Of a stretch of 64,000 bases of DNA, positions 55,835-64,000 are shown one piece after another. The stretch is from Thiodiazotropha sp040506775 (GTDB taxonomy: Bacteria; Pseudomonadota; Gammaproteobacteria; Chromatiales; Chromatiaceae): NCBI GenBank assembly GCA_040506775.1, contig JBEVWC010000007.1, forward strand, positions 1-64,000, in the 5' to 3' direction. The notes beneath the pieces are model-generated. The model did not search any database. It worked only from the letters and a program-made list of their open reading frames with translations, and was not told the DNA's origin. How positions within the stretch are numbered: the first letter of the stretch is position 1; each line of letters opens with the position of its first letter. The position numbers were made by a program, and so were the translations under genes.

Positions 55835-55915
55835 ATAGGTCCGACGGCCGGTCGATTGGATAGAACAATGAACCCGCCCCCCTGTGGTGCAGGTTCCACA
55901 CAACCAGGAGTCATC

Positions 55916-56299
55916 ATGAGTCGAGAAATCATTCGCACGGATCAGGCCCCGCAAGCCATTGGCACCTATTCCCAGGCGGTCAAGGTGGGTCAGACCGTCT
56001 ACCTGTCGGGTCAGATTCCGCTGGTGCCGGAAACCATGGAGATGGTTGAAGGGGATATCGAGCAGCAGATCCGCCGGGTCTTCGACAATCTTCAGGCGGT
56101 TGCGCGGGCGGCGGGGGGCAGCCTGGCTGATGTCGTGAAGTTAAACGTGTTCCTCACGGATTTGACCCATTTTCCAGTGGTCAACGAGGTGATGGCGGAT
56201 TATTTCGCACAACCCTATCCGGCGCGCGCGGCGATCGGCGTGGCGGCGTTGCCTAAGGCCGCCGGGGTGGAGATGGACGCGGTCATGGAACTCGGCTGA
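55916..56299 (+). CDS. ridA: RidA family enamine/imine deaminase
   Basis: A small trimeric hydrolase of 127 residues that removes reactive enamines and imines formed by PLP enzymes. Signatures: GTYSQAVKVGQTVYLSGQIPLVP (start of the fold), and the substrate-contact arginine in YPARAAIGVAALPK. CCAGGAG lies 6 bases before the chosen ATG; the longer frame is unsupported. It follows spoT as in pseudomonads. Confidence 0.95.
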   Translation: MSREIIRTDQAPQAIGTYSQAVKVGQTVYLSGQIPLVPETMEMVEGDIEQQIRRVFDNLQAVARAAGGSLADVVKLNVFLTDLTHFPVVNEVMADYFAQPYPARAAIGVAALPKAAGVEMDAVMELG

Positions 56300-56326
56300 A
56301 GATTCAGGGCACGCGGGGTATCAGCG

Positions 56327-57085
56327 ATGGATGAGCAATTCCTCAAAATGGTGGAGGTAAACGTCAAGGGACGGGTGTTTGTGATCTGCCAGTCCCGTGG
56401 CGTCACCGATGTCAGTGTCATCAATTACTACACCGAGGTGGTGCAGCAGGCGATTCTTGCTCAGCTGACCGAGGATGCCGATACCAGTGCAGAGAGCTTC
56501 CATCGTCTGCTCGAACAACAGCTGGAATGGTTAGGGGAGGAGCTCAGGCAACTGGTCAATGACGGCGCCTTGGATCGACCTGCTGCCGAGGCGGCGGTGG
56601 CTGATCCTGCGTTGGAGGTTGCCGAATCCGCGGCCGCCGAAAAGACGGAGAAAAAAGCCACGGGATTCGTACCGGAGGCGAAATCCATGCCTGAACGCCT
56701 CAAGGACCGTCGCGCCGAGATGGAGCATCTGCTGACCCATGACTGCATCACCCTCAAACTGCTGACCGCCAGTGAGGCCAAGCAACTGAAGCGCGAGCTG
56801 ATCGGTCGCCTGCCTGAAAAGGCGGAAGAGGAGCTGGTGGCGAGAATGCGCTCGGTGCTGCATTCCCAGGTGAGTAAATTCATTCGCAAGCACCAGGGCG
56901 GCCCCTGGCAGACCGTCACCCAGCAGACCGAGATCCGCATGGAGATCGCACACACCAAAAGCCTGCGGTCCCTGATTTTTCTGTCCCGGCAACTGTTACA
57001 GGAACGCGAGGAGTGGATGCTGAAGACCAAGTCCAGCCTGGTGGGAAGATTGTTTGGCGGTCGGGTCAAGCTCAATAAACCCTGA
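56327..57085 (+). CDS. hypothetical soluble protein
   Basis: I do not recognise this 252-residue protein. It has a structured N-terminal third (VNVKGRVFVICQSRGVTDVSVIN), a helical segment (LLEQQLEWLGEELRQL), an Ala/Glu-rich linker (about 82-112), and a helical, basic C-terminal half ending VGRLFGGRVKLNKP. No membrane helix or signal peptide. The ATG lies 27 bases after ridA, and the next gene begins 29 bases after its stop, so it is probably cotranscribed in the ridA set. Codon pattern and length make it a genuine gene. Confidence 0.7.
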   Translation: MDEQFLKMVEVNVKGRVFVICQSRGVTDVSVINYYTEVVQQAILAQLTEDADTSAESFHRLLEQQLEWLGEELRQLVNDGALDRPAAEAAVADPALEVAESAAAEKTEKKATGFVPEAKSMPERLKDRRAEMEHLLTHDCITLKLLTASEAKQLKRELIGRLPEKAEEELVARMRSVLHSQVSKFIRKHQGGPWQTVTQQTEIRMEIAHTKSLRSLIFLSRQLLQEREEWMLKTKSSLVGRLFGGRVKLNKP

Positions 57086-57114
57086 GTGATATCGAGTCCG
57101 GGGAGGCAACCGAG

Positions 57115-57654
57115 ATGGGTAAGCAATACCACGAGATCAGCGACAGGCACCGCGATTTCATTCTCAGGCAACCGATGTTTTTCGTCGCCACCGCGACCCG
57201 GGACAGCCGCATCAATCTCTCTCCCAAAGGTCTGGACAGCCTGCGTATCCTGGATGCGAAGCGGGTCGTTTGGCTGAATCTCACCGGCAGCGGCAATGAG
57301 ACCGCCGCACACCTCGCCGAGGATGGGCGCATGACCATGATGTTCTGCGCCTTCGAGGGCGATCCGAAGATTCTGCGCCTTTACGGAAGTGCCACCAGTC
57401 ATCAGCAGGGCAGTGTCGAGTGGGATGAACACATCGGGCATTTTGCACCACTCCCGGGCGCCCGCCAGATCATTCTCATGAATGTGGATCTGGTGCAGAG
57501 TTCCTGTGGGTTCGGAGTGCCGCTGTTCGAGTACCTCGGACAACGGGATGCGCTGCCAGCCTGGTCCGAAAAAAAGGGTGAGGCAGGCATACGGGATTAC
57601 TGGAACACCCGCAATCGGCGTTCCATCGATGGTAAGGATACCGACTTCTCCTGA
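57115..57654 (+). CDS. pyridoxamine 5'-phosphate oxidase family protein
   Basis: A flavin-binding split-barrel protein of 179 residues. The start ILRQPMFFVATATRDSRINLSPKG matches the PNPOx-like fold near FMN, followed by WLNLTGSGNETAAHL and MMFCAFEGDPKILRLYG. It lacks the C-terminal motif of true PdxH, so it is an unassigned member, perhaps a flavin- or F420-type reductase. It follows the unknown gene at 56327 with 29 bases between. Confidence 0.8.
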   Translation: MGKQYHEISDRHRDFILRQPMFFVATATRDSRINLSPKGLDSLRILDAKRVVWLNLTGSGNETAAHLAEDGRMTMMFCAFEGDPKILRLYGSATSHQQGSVEWDEHIGHFAPLPGARQIILMNVDLVQSSCGFGVPLFEYLGQRDALPAWSEKKGEAGIRDYWNTRNRRSIDGKDTDFS

Positions 57655-58078
57655 TCCGGCTGTTGTCTGATGCCCGGTTTTCCTACAAGGACATGTAAAA
57701 CCGGTTACACTTCCAGAGGGCTATGCGCATTGATCAAGCATGCCGAGGTCGGCATGAGTGCAAGCGGTGGCTTTGATCGTTCAGAGTCGTGATACGGGAT
57801 CTGGATTGACCTCCTCACCCGGGTAAGTTCCCGCGAAGAGTGAGGGCAGGGGTCAGCCAAACGCATCCCATCTCACTGACCGTTCAAGTGGCCAGTGCAC
57901 TTCTGTGCACAGTGCAGCCGCGCTGGGGGGATTGGACAGCCGTGGGGGCGAGATCAAGGTGGAGTGCTCGCGGGCGGTTATCCGCCGTTCTGCTTGCGGT
58001 TGCGTGATGTGAATCATCGCAAACAGATATGCTGATCCAGTCGTTATCGTATTGTCAGGAGCCGGTTTCTTTATAACC
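57655..58078. other. intergenic region before the second GGDEF/EAL gene
   Basis: About 424 bases without a protein-like frame. A small hairpin CCGGTTTT / AAAACCGG (57674-57681, 57697-57704) may close the upstream transcript. The dyad CATGCCGA-GG-TCGGCATG at 57739-57756 looks like an operator. The promoter itself could not be fixed. Confidence 0.5.
57739..57756. promoter_or_regulatory. operator-like perfect dyad
   Basis: CATGCCGA and TCGGCATG form a perfect 8-base dyad with a two-base centre. It lies about 320 bases upstream of the GGDEF/EAL gene. The symmetry is seen; the binding protein is not known. Confidence 0.35.
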
Positions 58079-60415
58079 ATGTCTTTCGTCAATCCATCCA
58101 CCGTCTCTTTCGAATCCAAAGAGAGGCAGAAGCTCAGGGAAGGGCAGATTGAACATGCCTTCAGCCAGCTCAAGGTGTCGATGCTGGCGACCGGTCTCAG
58201 CGCCCTGGTGCTGGTGCTGCTGCTCTGGGGACACTCCCCGACGCCTCTGGTTCTCGGCTGGTTCATGCTGACCTTATTGGTCAGCTTCTGGCGCTATCTG
58301 GTGGCCCAGCAGTATGAGCGGCATCCCGGTCAGCACAGCCTGCTGGAGTGGGAGCAGCGCTTCGTATTTGGCGTGGTGGCCGCCTCAATCCTGCTCGGCA
58401 GCGCCAGCATGATCTTCTTCGTGCCGGGGGATTACTATGCCCAGGCGGTGCTGCTGACGGTGTTTGCCGGGGTGAGCGCGGGGGCTCTGAACAGCCTTTC
58501 CGCCATGCTCGGGCCGATGCGCTTCCTGTTGTTGCTGATGCTGCTGCCATTGGCGATCCGGCTGTTCATCGAACAGACCTACCACCATATCGTGATTGGT
58601 CTTCTGGTCACGGTGTACATGGGCATGCTGCTGGTCATCGCCAAGCGCTATAACCGGGATTTCCTCAATACCCTCCGCTCGCGGATCCTCTTCGACAAGG
58701 CCCAGCAGCAGCTCGCGCTCAGTGAGGAGCGCTTCGGCATGATCTTCCGCGAGGCCCCGGTGGGCATCTTTTTCTACGACACCCGCCTGAAGATCCTGGA
58801 GTCCAATCTGGAATTCAGCACCATTCTGCGCGCCCCCATGGAGCGTGTGATCGGACTGGATATGAATACCCTCTCCGACAGCCGGGTATTGCCATCGATC
58901 CGCGCGGTGCTGGAGCGAAAGGAGGGTCACTATGAAGGCGGTTACACCACCAAGCTGACCGCAACGGACATCTTCATCAATCTGCGCACGGTGCCGGTGC
59001 TGGATGCCCAGCGGGAGTTGATCGGCGGCATCGGCATCGTCACCGATATCACCGAGCGGATGATCGCCCAGGAGAAGATCCGTCGCCAGGCGTACTACGA
59101 CACCCTCACCAATATCCCCAACCGGGTAATGCTGATGGAGCAGTTGCGTCAGTGCGCGATCCGTTTCAAGCGTCACGGGGTGATCGCCGCGCTGCTGTTC
59201 CTCGACCTGGATCAGTTCAAGAAGATCAACGACTCCCTTGGCCATGCGGTGGGAGACGAGTTGCTCAAGGAGACCGCGGCACGCCTCAAGAACATTGTCC
59301 GGGAGGAGGATCTGGTGGCCCGTCTGGGGGGTGACGAGTTTGTCATCCTGCTGCCGGATCTGGGCGAGATGCCGAAGCCGGCGACCGCAAATGCGGAGAC
59401 CCTGGCGGAGAAGATCCACCACGCCCTGGCGGCGCCGTTTTCGATCATGGGTTACCGACTCAACACCACCGCCAGTATCGGGGTGGCCATGACAGACGCC
59501 TACAACACTGACCCGGACAACCTGCTCAAGCATGCGGACACGGCGATGTATCAGGCAAAAAAGGAGGGACGGGGTAAAACCAGTTTCTACCAGTCGGAAA
59601 TGGATCGCTGGATCAAGGCCCGCCTGCAGCTCGAGAACGATCTGCGCAACGCCCTCGATCAGGGCGGACTGATGCTGCATTATCAACCGGTGGTGGCGTT
59701 TCATGACAACCGCATCGTCGGCGCCGAGGCTCTGTTACGCTGGCAGCATCCGGAACGGGGCAACATACCGCCCAATGAAATCGTGGCGTTGGCGGAAGAG
59801 ACCGGACTGATCATGCCGCTTGGACAGTGGGTGCTCGAAACCGCCTGCCGGCAGTTGCGCACCTGGAAGCAGGATTACCCCGCGCTCGCCGGACTCGAAC
59901 AGCTGGCGATCAATGTCAGTACCTTGCAGTTCAAACAGATCGGCTACCCGGACCGGGTCATCGAAACCATACGCTCGAACGGGGTTGATCCGAATCTCAT
60001 GGTGCTAGAATTGACCGAATCGGTGATGATCGAAAAGACCACCGAGACGGTGCGTAAGATGCAGATCCTGCGGGATCAGGGGATCGGCATTGCGATCGAC
60101 GACTTCGGCACCGGATACGCGTCCCTGTCCTATCTGAAGAAACTCCCATTCACCATTCTGAAGATCGACCGTTCATTCACCCAGGATCTGGCCGAGGATG
60201 AGGACGATGCCAAATTGATCGAGACGATTATCGGCATCGCCAACAAATTCGATCTGCAGATCGTTGCCGAGGGGGTCGAGACTCAGGAACAGTACCGGTT
60301 TCTCAATACGGCCGAGTGTCACATGTATCAGGGCTATCTATGCAGCCCTGCGCTTCCCCCCGAGGCGTTTGCCGAATTCTACATTGCCCGCCAGGAGCCC
60401 TGCAGCATAAGCTGA
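58079..60415 (+). CDS. membrane PAS-GGDEF-EAL protein
   Basis: A cyclic-di-GMP signalling protein of 778 residues. The N-terminus holds five to six membrane helices (about 30-195) arranged as an integral sensor without a periplasmic domain. A PAS domain (about 218-335), a GGDEF domain with intact RLGGDEF (about 418) and an EAL domain with intact AEALLRW (about 548), DDFGTGYASLSYL and KIDRSF follow. All catalytic motifs are complete, so both synthesis and hydrolysis are possible. The ATG at 58079 is preferred over a TTG at 58052. It stands between the ridA set and yjbQ-recG. Confidence 0.92.
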   Translation: MSFVNPSTVSFESKERQKLREGQIEHAFSQLKVSMLATGLSALVLVLLLWGHSPTPLVLGWFMLTLLVSFWRYLVAQQYERHPGQHSLLEWEQRFVFGVVAASILLGSASMIFFVPGDYYAQAVLLTVFAGVSAGALNSLSAMLGPMRFLLLLMLLPLAIRLFIEQTYHHIVIGLLVTVYMGMLLVIAKRYNRDFLNTLRSRILFDKAQQQLALSEERFGMIFREAPVGIFFYDTRLKILESNLEFSTILRAPMERVIGLDMNTLSDSRVLPSIRAVLERKEGHYEGGYTTKLTATDIFINLRTVPVLDAQRELIGGIGIVTDITERMIAQEKIRRQAYYDTLTNIPNRVMLMEQLRQCAIRFKRHGVIAALLFLDLDQFKKINDSLGHAVGDELLKETAARLKNIVREEDLVARLGGDEFVILLPDLGEMPKPATANAETLAEKIHHALAAPFSIMGYRLNTTASIGVAMTDAYNTDPDNLLKHADTAMYQAKKEGRGKTSFYQSEMDRWIKARLQLENDLRNALDQGGLMLHYQPVVAFHDNRIVGAEALLRWQHPERGNIPPNEIVALAEETGLIMPLGQWVLETACRQLRTWKQDYPALAGLEQLAINVSTLQFKQIGYPDRVIETIRSNGVDPNLMVLELTESVMIEKTTETVRKMQILRDQGIGIAIDDFGTGYASLSYLKKLPFTILKIDRSFTQDLAEDEDDAKLIETIIGIANKFDLQIVAEGVETQEQYRFLNTAECHMYQGYLCSPALPPEAFAEFYIARQEPCSIS

Positions 60416-60431
60416 AGCCTGGGCGATGGCG

Positions 60432-60848
60432 CTATTCGCCGTACAGGGTAATCATCACCTGACGGCTGTGCCCATGAGTCCGGTGTTCCCACAGGTAGAT
60501 GCCCTGCCAGGTACCCAGGGCAAGACGCCCTTCGCTGATCGGCAGGCTGAGGTCCATATTGGTGAGAATCGAGCGGATGTGGGCCGACATGTCGTCCGGT
60601 CCTTCCAGGATGTGATCGAACAACGGGTCACCATCGGGTACCAGCCGGCTGGTATAGCGCTCCAGGTCGGATCGCACGTCCGGGTCGGCGTTCTCGCACA
60701 GGATCAGCGAGGCGCTGGTATGACGGATGAACAGCTGGCAGATGCCGGTGCGGATGCCGGACTCCCGTACCCGCTCCTGGATCGATGCACTGATGTCATA
60801 GGTATTGCGTCCACGGGTCTGCAGCGTCAGGGTATCTTGTAGCACCAT
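60432..60848 (-). CDS. yjbQ: YjbQ/UPF0047 family protein
   Basis: A small soluble protein of 138 residues, trimeric in known relatives. Signatures: IRHTSASLILCENADPDVRSDLERY (about 44-68, conserved histidine, serine and aspartates) and the C-terminal GTWQGIYLWEHR. The family has been linked to secondary thiamine-phosphate synthase activity, but its main role is unsettled. The ATG at 60848 is chosen because the longer frame crosses the promoter region of recG. It is divergent from recG. Confidence 0.88.
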   Translation of the reverse strand: MVLQDTLTLQTRGRNTYDISASIQERVRESGIRTGICQLFIRHTSASLILCENADPDVRSDLERYTSRLVPDGDPLFDHILEGPDDMSAHIRSILTNMDLSLPISEGRLALGTWQGIYLWEHRTHGHSRQVMITLYGE

Positions 60849-60951
60849 GTTGCGATCTCTTGGTTGAACGGGTGTACTGTCGCATACTGACCCGGAAAAT
60901 CGAAGGTCCCGGAACGTCCCGGCCCGCGCGAACAGAATCAAGCGAGACACA

Positions 60952-63054
60952 TTGCCGAAGGAACAACCCACATCAGATCTTTCCCAGCAGCCGCTGACCC
61001 GGCTCAAGGGGGTCGGGGCAAGGAACGCCGACAAACTCTCCAGACTGGGAATTCACAGTCTGCAGGACCTGCTGTTCCATTTGCCCATGCGCTACCAGGA
61101 CCGCACCCGGGTGCAGCCCATCGGCGGTCTGCGGCGGGGCGATCAGGCGGTGATCGAGGGAGAGGTGGGTCTCGCGGAGGTCCGCTTCGGCCGGCGCCGG
61201 TCCCTGATGGTGCACCTATCCGACGGCACCGGTTTTCTCTACCTGCGGTTTTTTTATTTCAGCAACGCCCAGCGTCAGGCCCTGTCCCGGGGCGTCAGGC
61301 TGCGTTGCTTCGGTGAGGTGCGCAGCGGACCCAACAGTCTGGAGATGGTTCATCCGGAGTATCAGTCGATCGACCCTGATCAACCGTTGCCGGTGGCCGA
61401 GTGCCTGACCCCGATCTATCCCACCACCGAGGGGGTGCATCAGCTGACCCTGCGGGGATTGATGCAGCAGGCCCTGGCGTTGCTCGAAGAAGATCCGCAA
61501 CAGCTGCCTGAGCTGCTTCCGCAACAGCTGCTGGAGCAGTTTCGTATGCCCGATCTCGCCCAGGCGGTCAGGTTTCTGCACCGGCCTCCGCCCGAGGTGG
61601 ATCAACAACAGCTCCTGGCGGGGCGGCACCCCGCGCAGCAGCGCCTGGTTTTCGAAGAGCTGCTGGCGCATCAGATCAGCCTGCGCAATGTGCGCGCGCA
61701 GCACCGTGCCCTGGGCGCCACCGCCTACCCGCTGGACAACCGACTCAAGGCTGACCTGTTGCAGGGGTTGCCGTTTCAGCTGACCGATGCGCAGCACCGG
61801 GTCACTGAGGAGATCGAGTCAGACCTGGCCCGGACCTATCCGATGCAGCGTCTGGTGCAGGGGGACGTGGGTTCGGGTAAAACCGTGGTCAGCGCCCTGG
61901 CGGCTCTGCAGGTTATCGGTGCCGGTAGTCAGGTGGCCCTGATGGCGCCCACGGAGCTGCTCGCAGAGCAGCATCTGCGTAATTTTCGTCACTGGCTGGA
62001 ACCCCTGGATGTGACGATTGCCTGGCTGACCGGTCGTCTCAAAGGGCGTGCCCGGGATGCGGTCCTGGAGCAGATCGCCGAGGCAGAGGTTCAGTTGATC
62101 GTGGGTACCCAGGCCCTGTTCCAGGAGGATGTGGTGTTTCGCGACCTGGGCCTGGTGATCATCGACGAGCAGCACCGATTCGGTGTCCATCAGCGCCTCG
62201 CATTACGCGAGAAGGGACGCCGCAGCCGGCATACACCGCACCAGCTGATCATGACCGCCACCCCGATCCCCCGGACCCTTGCGATGACCGCATACGCCGA
62301 TCTGGACCTGTCGGTGATCGACGGGTTGCCTCCCGGGCGCAAACCGGTCACCACTGCGGTGATCTCCGATCAGCGCCGGGACGAGGTGGTTGCCCGGGTA
62401 CGCGCCGCCTGTGCCGAGGGGCGTCAGGCCTATTGGGTCTGCACCCTTATCGAGGAGTCCGAGGTCTTGCAGTGTCAGGCTGCGGAGGAGACTGCACGCT
62501 TGCTGGCGGAGGCCCTGCCGGAGCTGCAGGTCGGCCTGGTACACGGACGCATCCGGGCGGATGAAAAGGAACAGGTGATGGGACGCTTCAAGGAAGGGGG
62601 GCTGGATCTGCTGGTGGCGACCACGGTGATCGAGGTCGGTGTGGATGTGCCGAACGCCAGCCTGATGATCATCGAGAATCCGGAGCGCCTGGGCCTCGCC
62701 CAGCTGCACCAGCTGCGGGGCCGGGTGGGGCGGGGCAGCGCCGAGAGTCATTGCCTGCTCATGTATCACGCGCCTTTGTCGGAGAACGCCCGCAACCGGC
62801 TGGCGATCATGCGCGAGACCAATGACGGCTTCCTCATCGCGCAGAAGGATCTGGAGATGCGCGGCCCGGGGGAGGTGCTGGGTACCCGCCAGACCGGGGA
62901 GATGCAGATGCGAATCGCCGATCCGCTGCGGGATCAAGGCTGGCTCGACGAGGTGCGCGAGGCCTCGGAACTGTTGTTGCAGCAGCATCCCCAGGCCGCC
63001 AAACGGCTGGTGGAGCGTTGGCTTGGGCAGCGGGTCGTCTACGGGCGCGTTTGA
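60952..63054 (+). CDS. recG: ATP-dependent DNA helicase RecG
   Basis: A branch-migration helicase that remodels stalled forks. The protein has 700 residues. The wedge/OB domain is N-terminal (LPMRYQDRTRVQPIGGLRRGDQ), Walker A is GDVGSGKTVV (about 304), the DEAD-like box is DEQHRFGV (about 405), and the C-terminal helicase motif includes ATTVIEVGVDVPNA and QLRGRVGRG. The most upstream start is TTG at 60952, and no ATG lies before the conserved part. Its position after spoT-ridA matches other gammaproteobacteria apart from the inserted genes. Confidence 0.96.
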   Translation: MPKEQPTSDLSQQPLTRLKGVGARNADKLSRLGIHSLQDLLFHLPMRYQDRTRVQPIGGLRRGDQAVIEGEVGLAEVRFGRRRSLMVHLSDGTGFLYLRFFYFSNAQRQALSRGVRLRCFGEVRSGPNSLEMVHPEYQSIDPDQPLPVAECLTPIYPTTEGVHQLTLRGLMQQALALLEEDPQQLPELLPQQLLEQFRMPDLAQAVRFLHRPPPEVDQQQLLAGRHPAQQRLVFEELLAHQISLRNVRAQHRALGATAYPLDNRLKADLLQGLPFQLTDAQHRVTEEIESDLARTYPMQRLVQGDVGSGKTVVSALAALQVIGAGSQVALMAPTELLAEQHLRNFRHWLEPLDVTIAWLTGRLKGRARDAVLEQIAEAEVQLIVGTQALFQEDVVFRDLGLVIIDEQHRFGVHQRLALREKGRRSRHTPHQLIMTATPIPRTLAMTAYADLDLSVIDGLPPGRKPVTTAVISDQRRDEVVARVRAACAEGRQAYWVCTLIEESEVLQCQAAEETARLLAEALPELQVGLVHGRIRADEKEQVMGRFKEGGLDLLVATTVIEVGVDVPNASLMIIENPERLGLAQLHQLRGRVGRGSAESHCLLMYHAPLSENARNRLAIMRETNDGFLIAQKDLEMRGPGEVLGTRQTGEMQMRIADPLRDQGWLDEVREASELLLQQHPQAAKRLVERWLGQRVVYGRV

Positions 63055-63247
63055 GTTAGCCCTGGCCGATTCCTTCGCCGCAGCCGGGGTGTTGCCACAG
63101 CGGTGGACGCTTTATTGTTTTTTTCCATTGAGCAGCGCCTGTCCGGTAACAGTCAGGCTCTATCCGATCATCGTCAAGCGGTTGTTTCCTGTGCGATAAT
63201 CCCCGCTTTACAGGATCCCAACCGATGCCCCACGAGGGATTGAACGC

Positions 63248-63829
63248 TTGAAGCAGAACAGCAGCACACTCCTTCCGGAACCCCTTTGGAGCCAGGGTAG
63301 ACCCCATGGCTATGTGGGTGTTCCCAAGCCGGTTCAATCCTGGTTGACGGACACCGGTTCCCTGACCCGGCGGGTGATCCAGCATTGTGACGGGGGTTGC
63401 TTCCGGGTGCGTCTGCTGCGCCAGGACTGGGGCCGGCCGCTGAACAGCGAGCGACAGGTGCTGGGTATGCGGCGGGGGCTGCTGGCATTGATTCGCGATG
63501 TGGTCCTGATGTGCGACGAAACCCCCTGGGTATTCGCCCGCACCCTGATCCCGGTCACCACCTTCAAGGGATCGGCCCGACGGCTGATGCAACTGGGGGA
63601 GCGCCCCCTCGGGGCAGTGCTGTTTTCCGATCCCAAGGTATCCCGGGGGACCACCCAGATCGCCCGGCTCTATCCGGGCAACACCCTGTTCGATATCGCC
63701 CGACAGCAACTCAGCGAGACCCCCGATCATCTCTGGGGTCGACGCACCCTGTTCTACGTCGGACATCGTCCGCTGCTGGTCAATGAACTGTTTTTGCCGG
63801 GACTGCCCATGCGATCCCTGTCCGATTGA
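63248..63829 (+). CDS. ubiC: chorismate lyase
   Basis: Removes pyruvate from chorismate to give 4-hydroxybenzoate, the first step of ubiquinone synthesis. The protein has 193 residues. Signatures: WLTDTGSLTRRV (about 32-43), the active-site segment CDETPWVFARTLIP, GERPLGAVLFSD and WGRRTLFYVG. It starts with TTG. A 193-base gap separates it from recG. Confidence 0.92.
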   Translation: MKQNSSTLLPEPLWSQGRPHGYVGVPKPVQSWLTDTGSLTRRVIQHCDGGCFRVRLLRQDWGRPLNSERQVLGMRRGLLALIRDVVLMCDETPWVFARTLIPVTTFKGSARRLMQLGERPLGAVLFSDPKVSRGTTQIARLYPGNTLFDIARQQLSETPDHLWGRRTLFYVGHRPLLVNELFLPGLPMRSLSD

Positions 63830-63927
63830 TGTCCGGCCCCGGGATGCGGCGTCTTGATGCCTGCCGCATTAGGGATTATGGTGCCGGGTGTTCCCGCAAC
63901 AGGATAGGAGCAGGCAGAGGATAAACC

Positions 63928-64000
63928 ATGAGAGTGCCCAGTGAAGTGCCTGGTGACATCAAGCTGACCCCCACAGGATGGAGCGAACGTTTGCGCCGCT
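63928..64000 (+). CDS. start of a gene, probably ubiA, cut by the window end
   Basis: The first 24 codons (MRVPSEVPGDIKLTPTGW, then SERLRR) follow an AGAGG ribosome site. The position right after ubiC and the WSERLRR segment fit the N-terminus of 4-hydroxybenzoate polyprenyltransferase UbiA. Too little is visible to be sure; the frame runs off the window. Confidence 0.45.
   Translation, partial: MRVPSEVPGDIKLTPTGWSERLRR

Overview
This GC-rich, gene-dense chromosomal window most likely comes from a free-living gammaproteobacterium. Three housekeeping blocks have the gene order found in pseudomonads and related orders: rplU-rpmA-obgE-proB-//-rpsT(reverse)-murJ-ribF-ileS-lspA; uvrA(reverse)-MFS-ssb; and rpoZ-spoT-ridA-//-recG with ubiC and a probable ubiA start. 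Two proteins with VPLPA-type C-terminal sorting tails imply an exosortase elsewhere in the genome. An octaheme cytochrome, two large GGDEF/EAL proteins and a GSII-type glutamine synthetase suggest an environmental, possibly Chromatiales-like, lineage. This placement is inferred from gene content and order, not from a search.

Layout. 1-1900: the 3' half of a tRNA-Thr, a long regulatory region with NtrC-like sites and sigma-54-like promoter candidates, then a eukaryotic-type glutamine synthetase closed by a strong terminator. 1.9-8.4 kb: a Ser/Thr kinase, then a reverse-strand operon (AI-2E family permease, NodT-type outer membrane factor, HlyD adaptor, DUF2955 membrane protein, two-TM ion channel) that looks like a tripartite efflux system. 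8.6-20.3 kb: a CDF transporter and the ribosomal, GTPase, proline, lipid II, flavin, IleRS and lipoprotein-signal-peptidase block, with a CAP-domain sorting-tail protein inserted between proB and rpsT. 20.3-33.3 kb: a TonB-like orphan, uvrA, an MFS exporter, ssb, a periplasmic-sensor PAS/GGDEF/EAL protein, a Lon-type protease and rsmA.

33.5-41.1 kb is an accessory envelope region: a DUF3300/DUF2950 pair, a secreted arylsulfatase, a secreted HAD phosphatase and a multiheme cytochrome with HEAT/TPR repeats. 41.1-45.3 kb is a reverse-strand glycolipid cassette (GT39 polyprenyl-sugar transferase, two PAP2 phosphatases, GT2 polyprenyl-phosphate glycosyltransferase), in which the GT39 reading frame runs on through the PAP2 gene. 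45.7-50.4 kb holds a methyltransferase-like gene facing a tight three-gene operon (ThDP enzyme, large GT2-like protein, sulfotransferase-like protein). This is the best candidate for an uncharacterised pathway. 50.4-51.6 kb has nested inverted repeats and a short sorting-tail protein.

51.8-64.0 kb: an MFS permease, then rpoZ-spoT-ridA, a conserved-looking unknown gene, a flavin-oxidase-fold protein, a second GGDEF/EAL protein, yjbQ, recG, ubiC and the first codons of a probable ubiA. I saw no prophage, transposase, CRISPR array or recognisable defence system. The genes work mainly in core metabolism, translation and repair, with inserted envelope-modification and cyclic-di-GMP functions.
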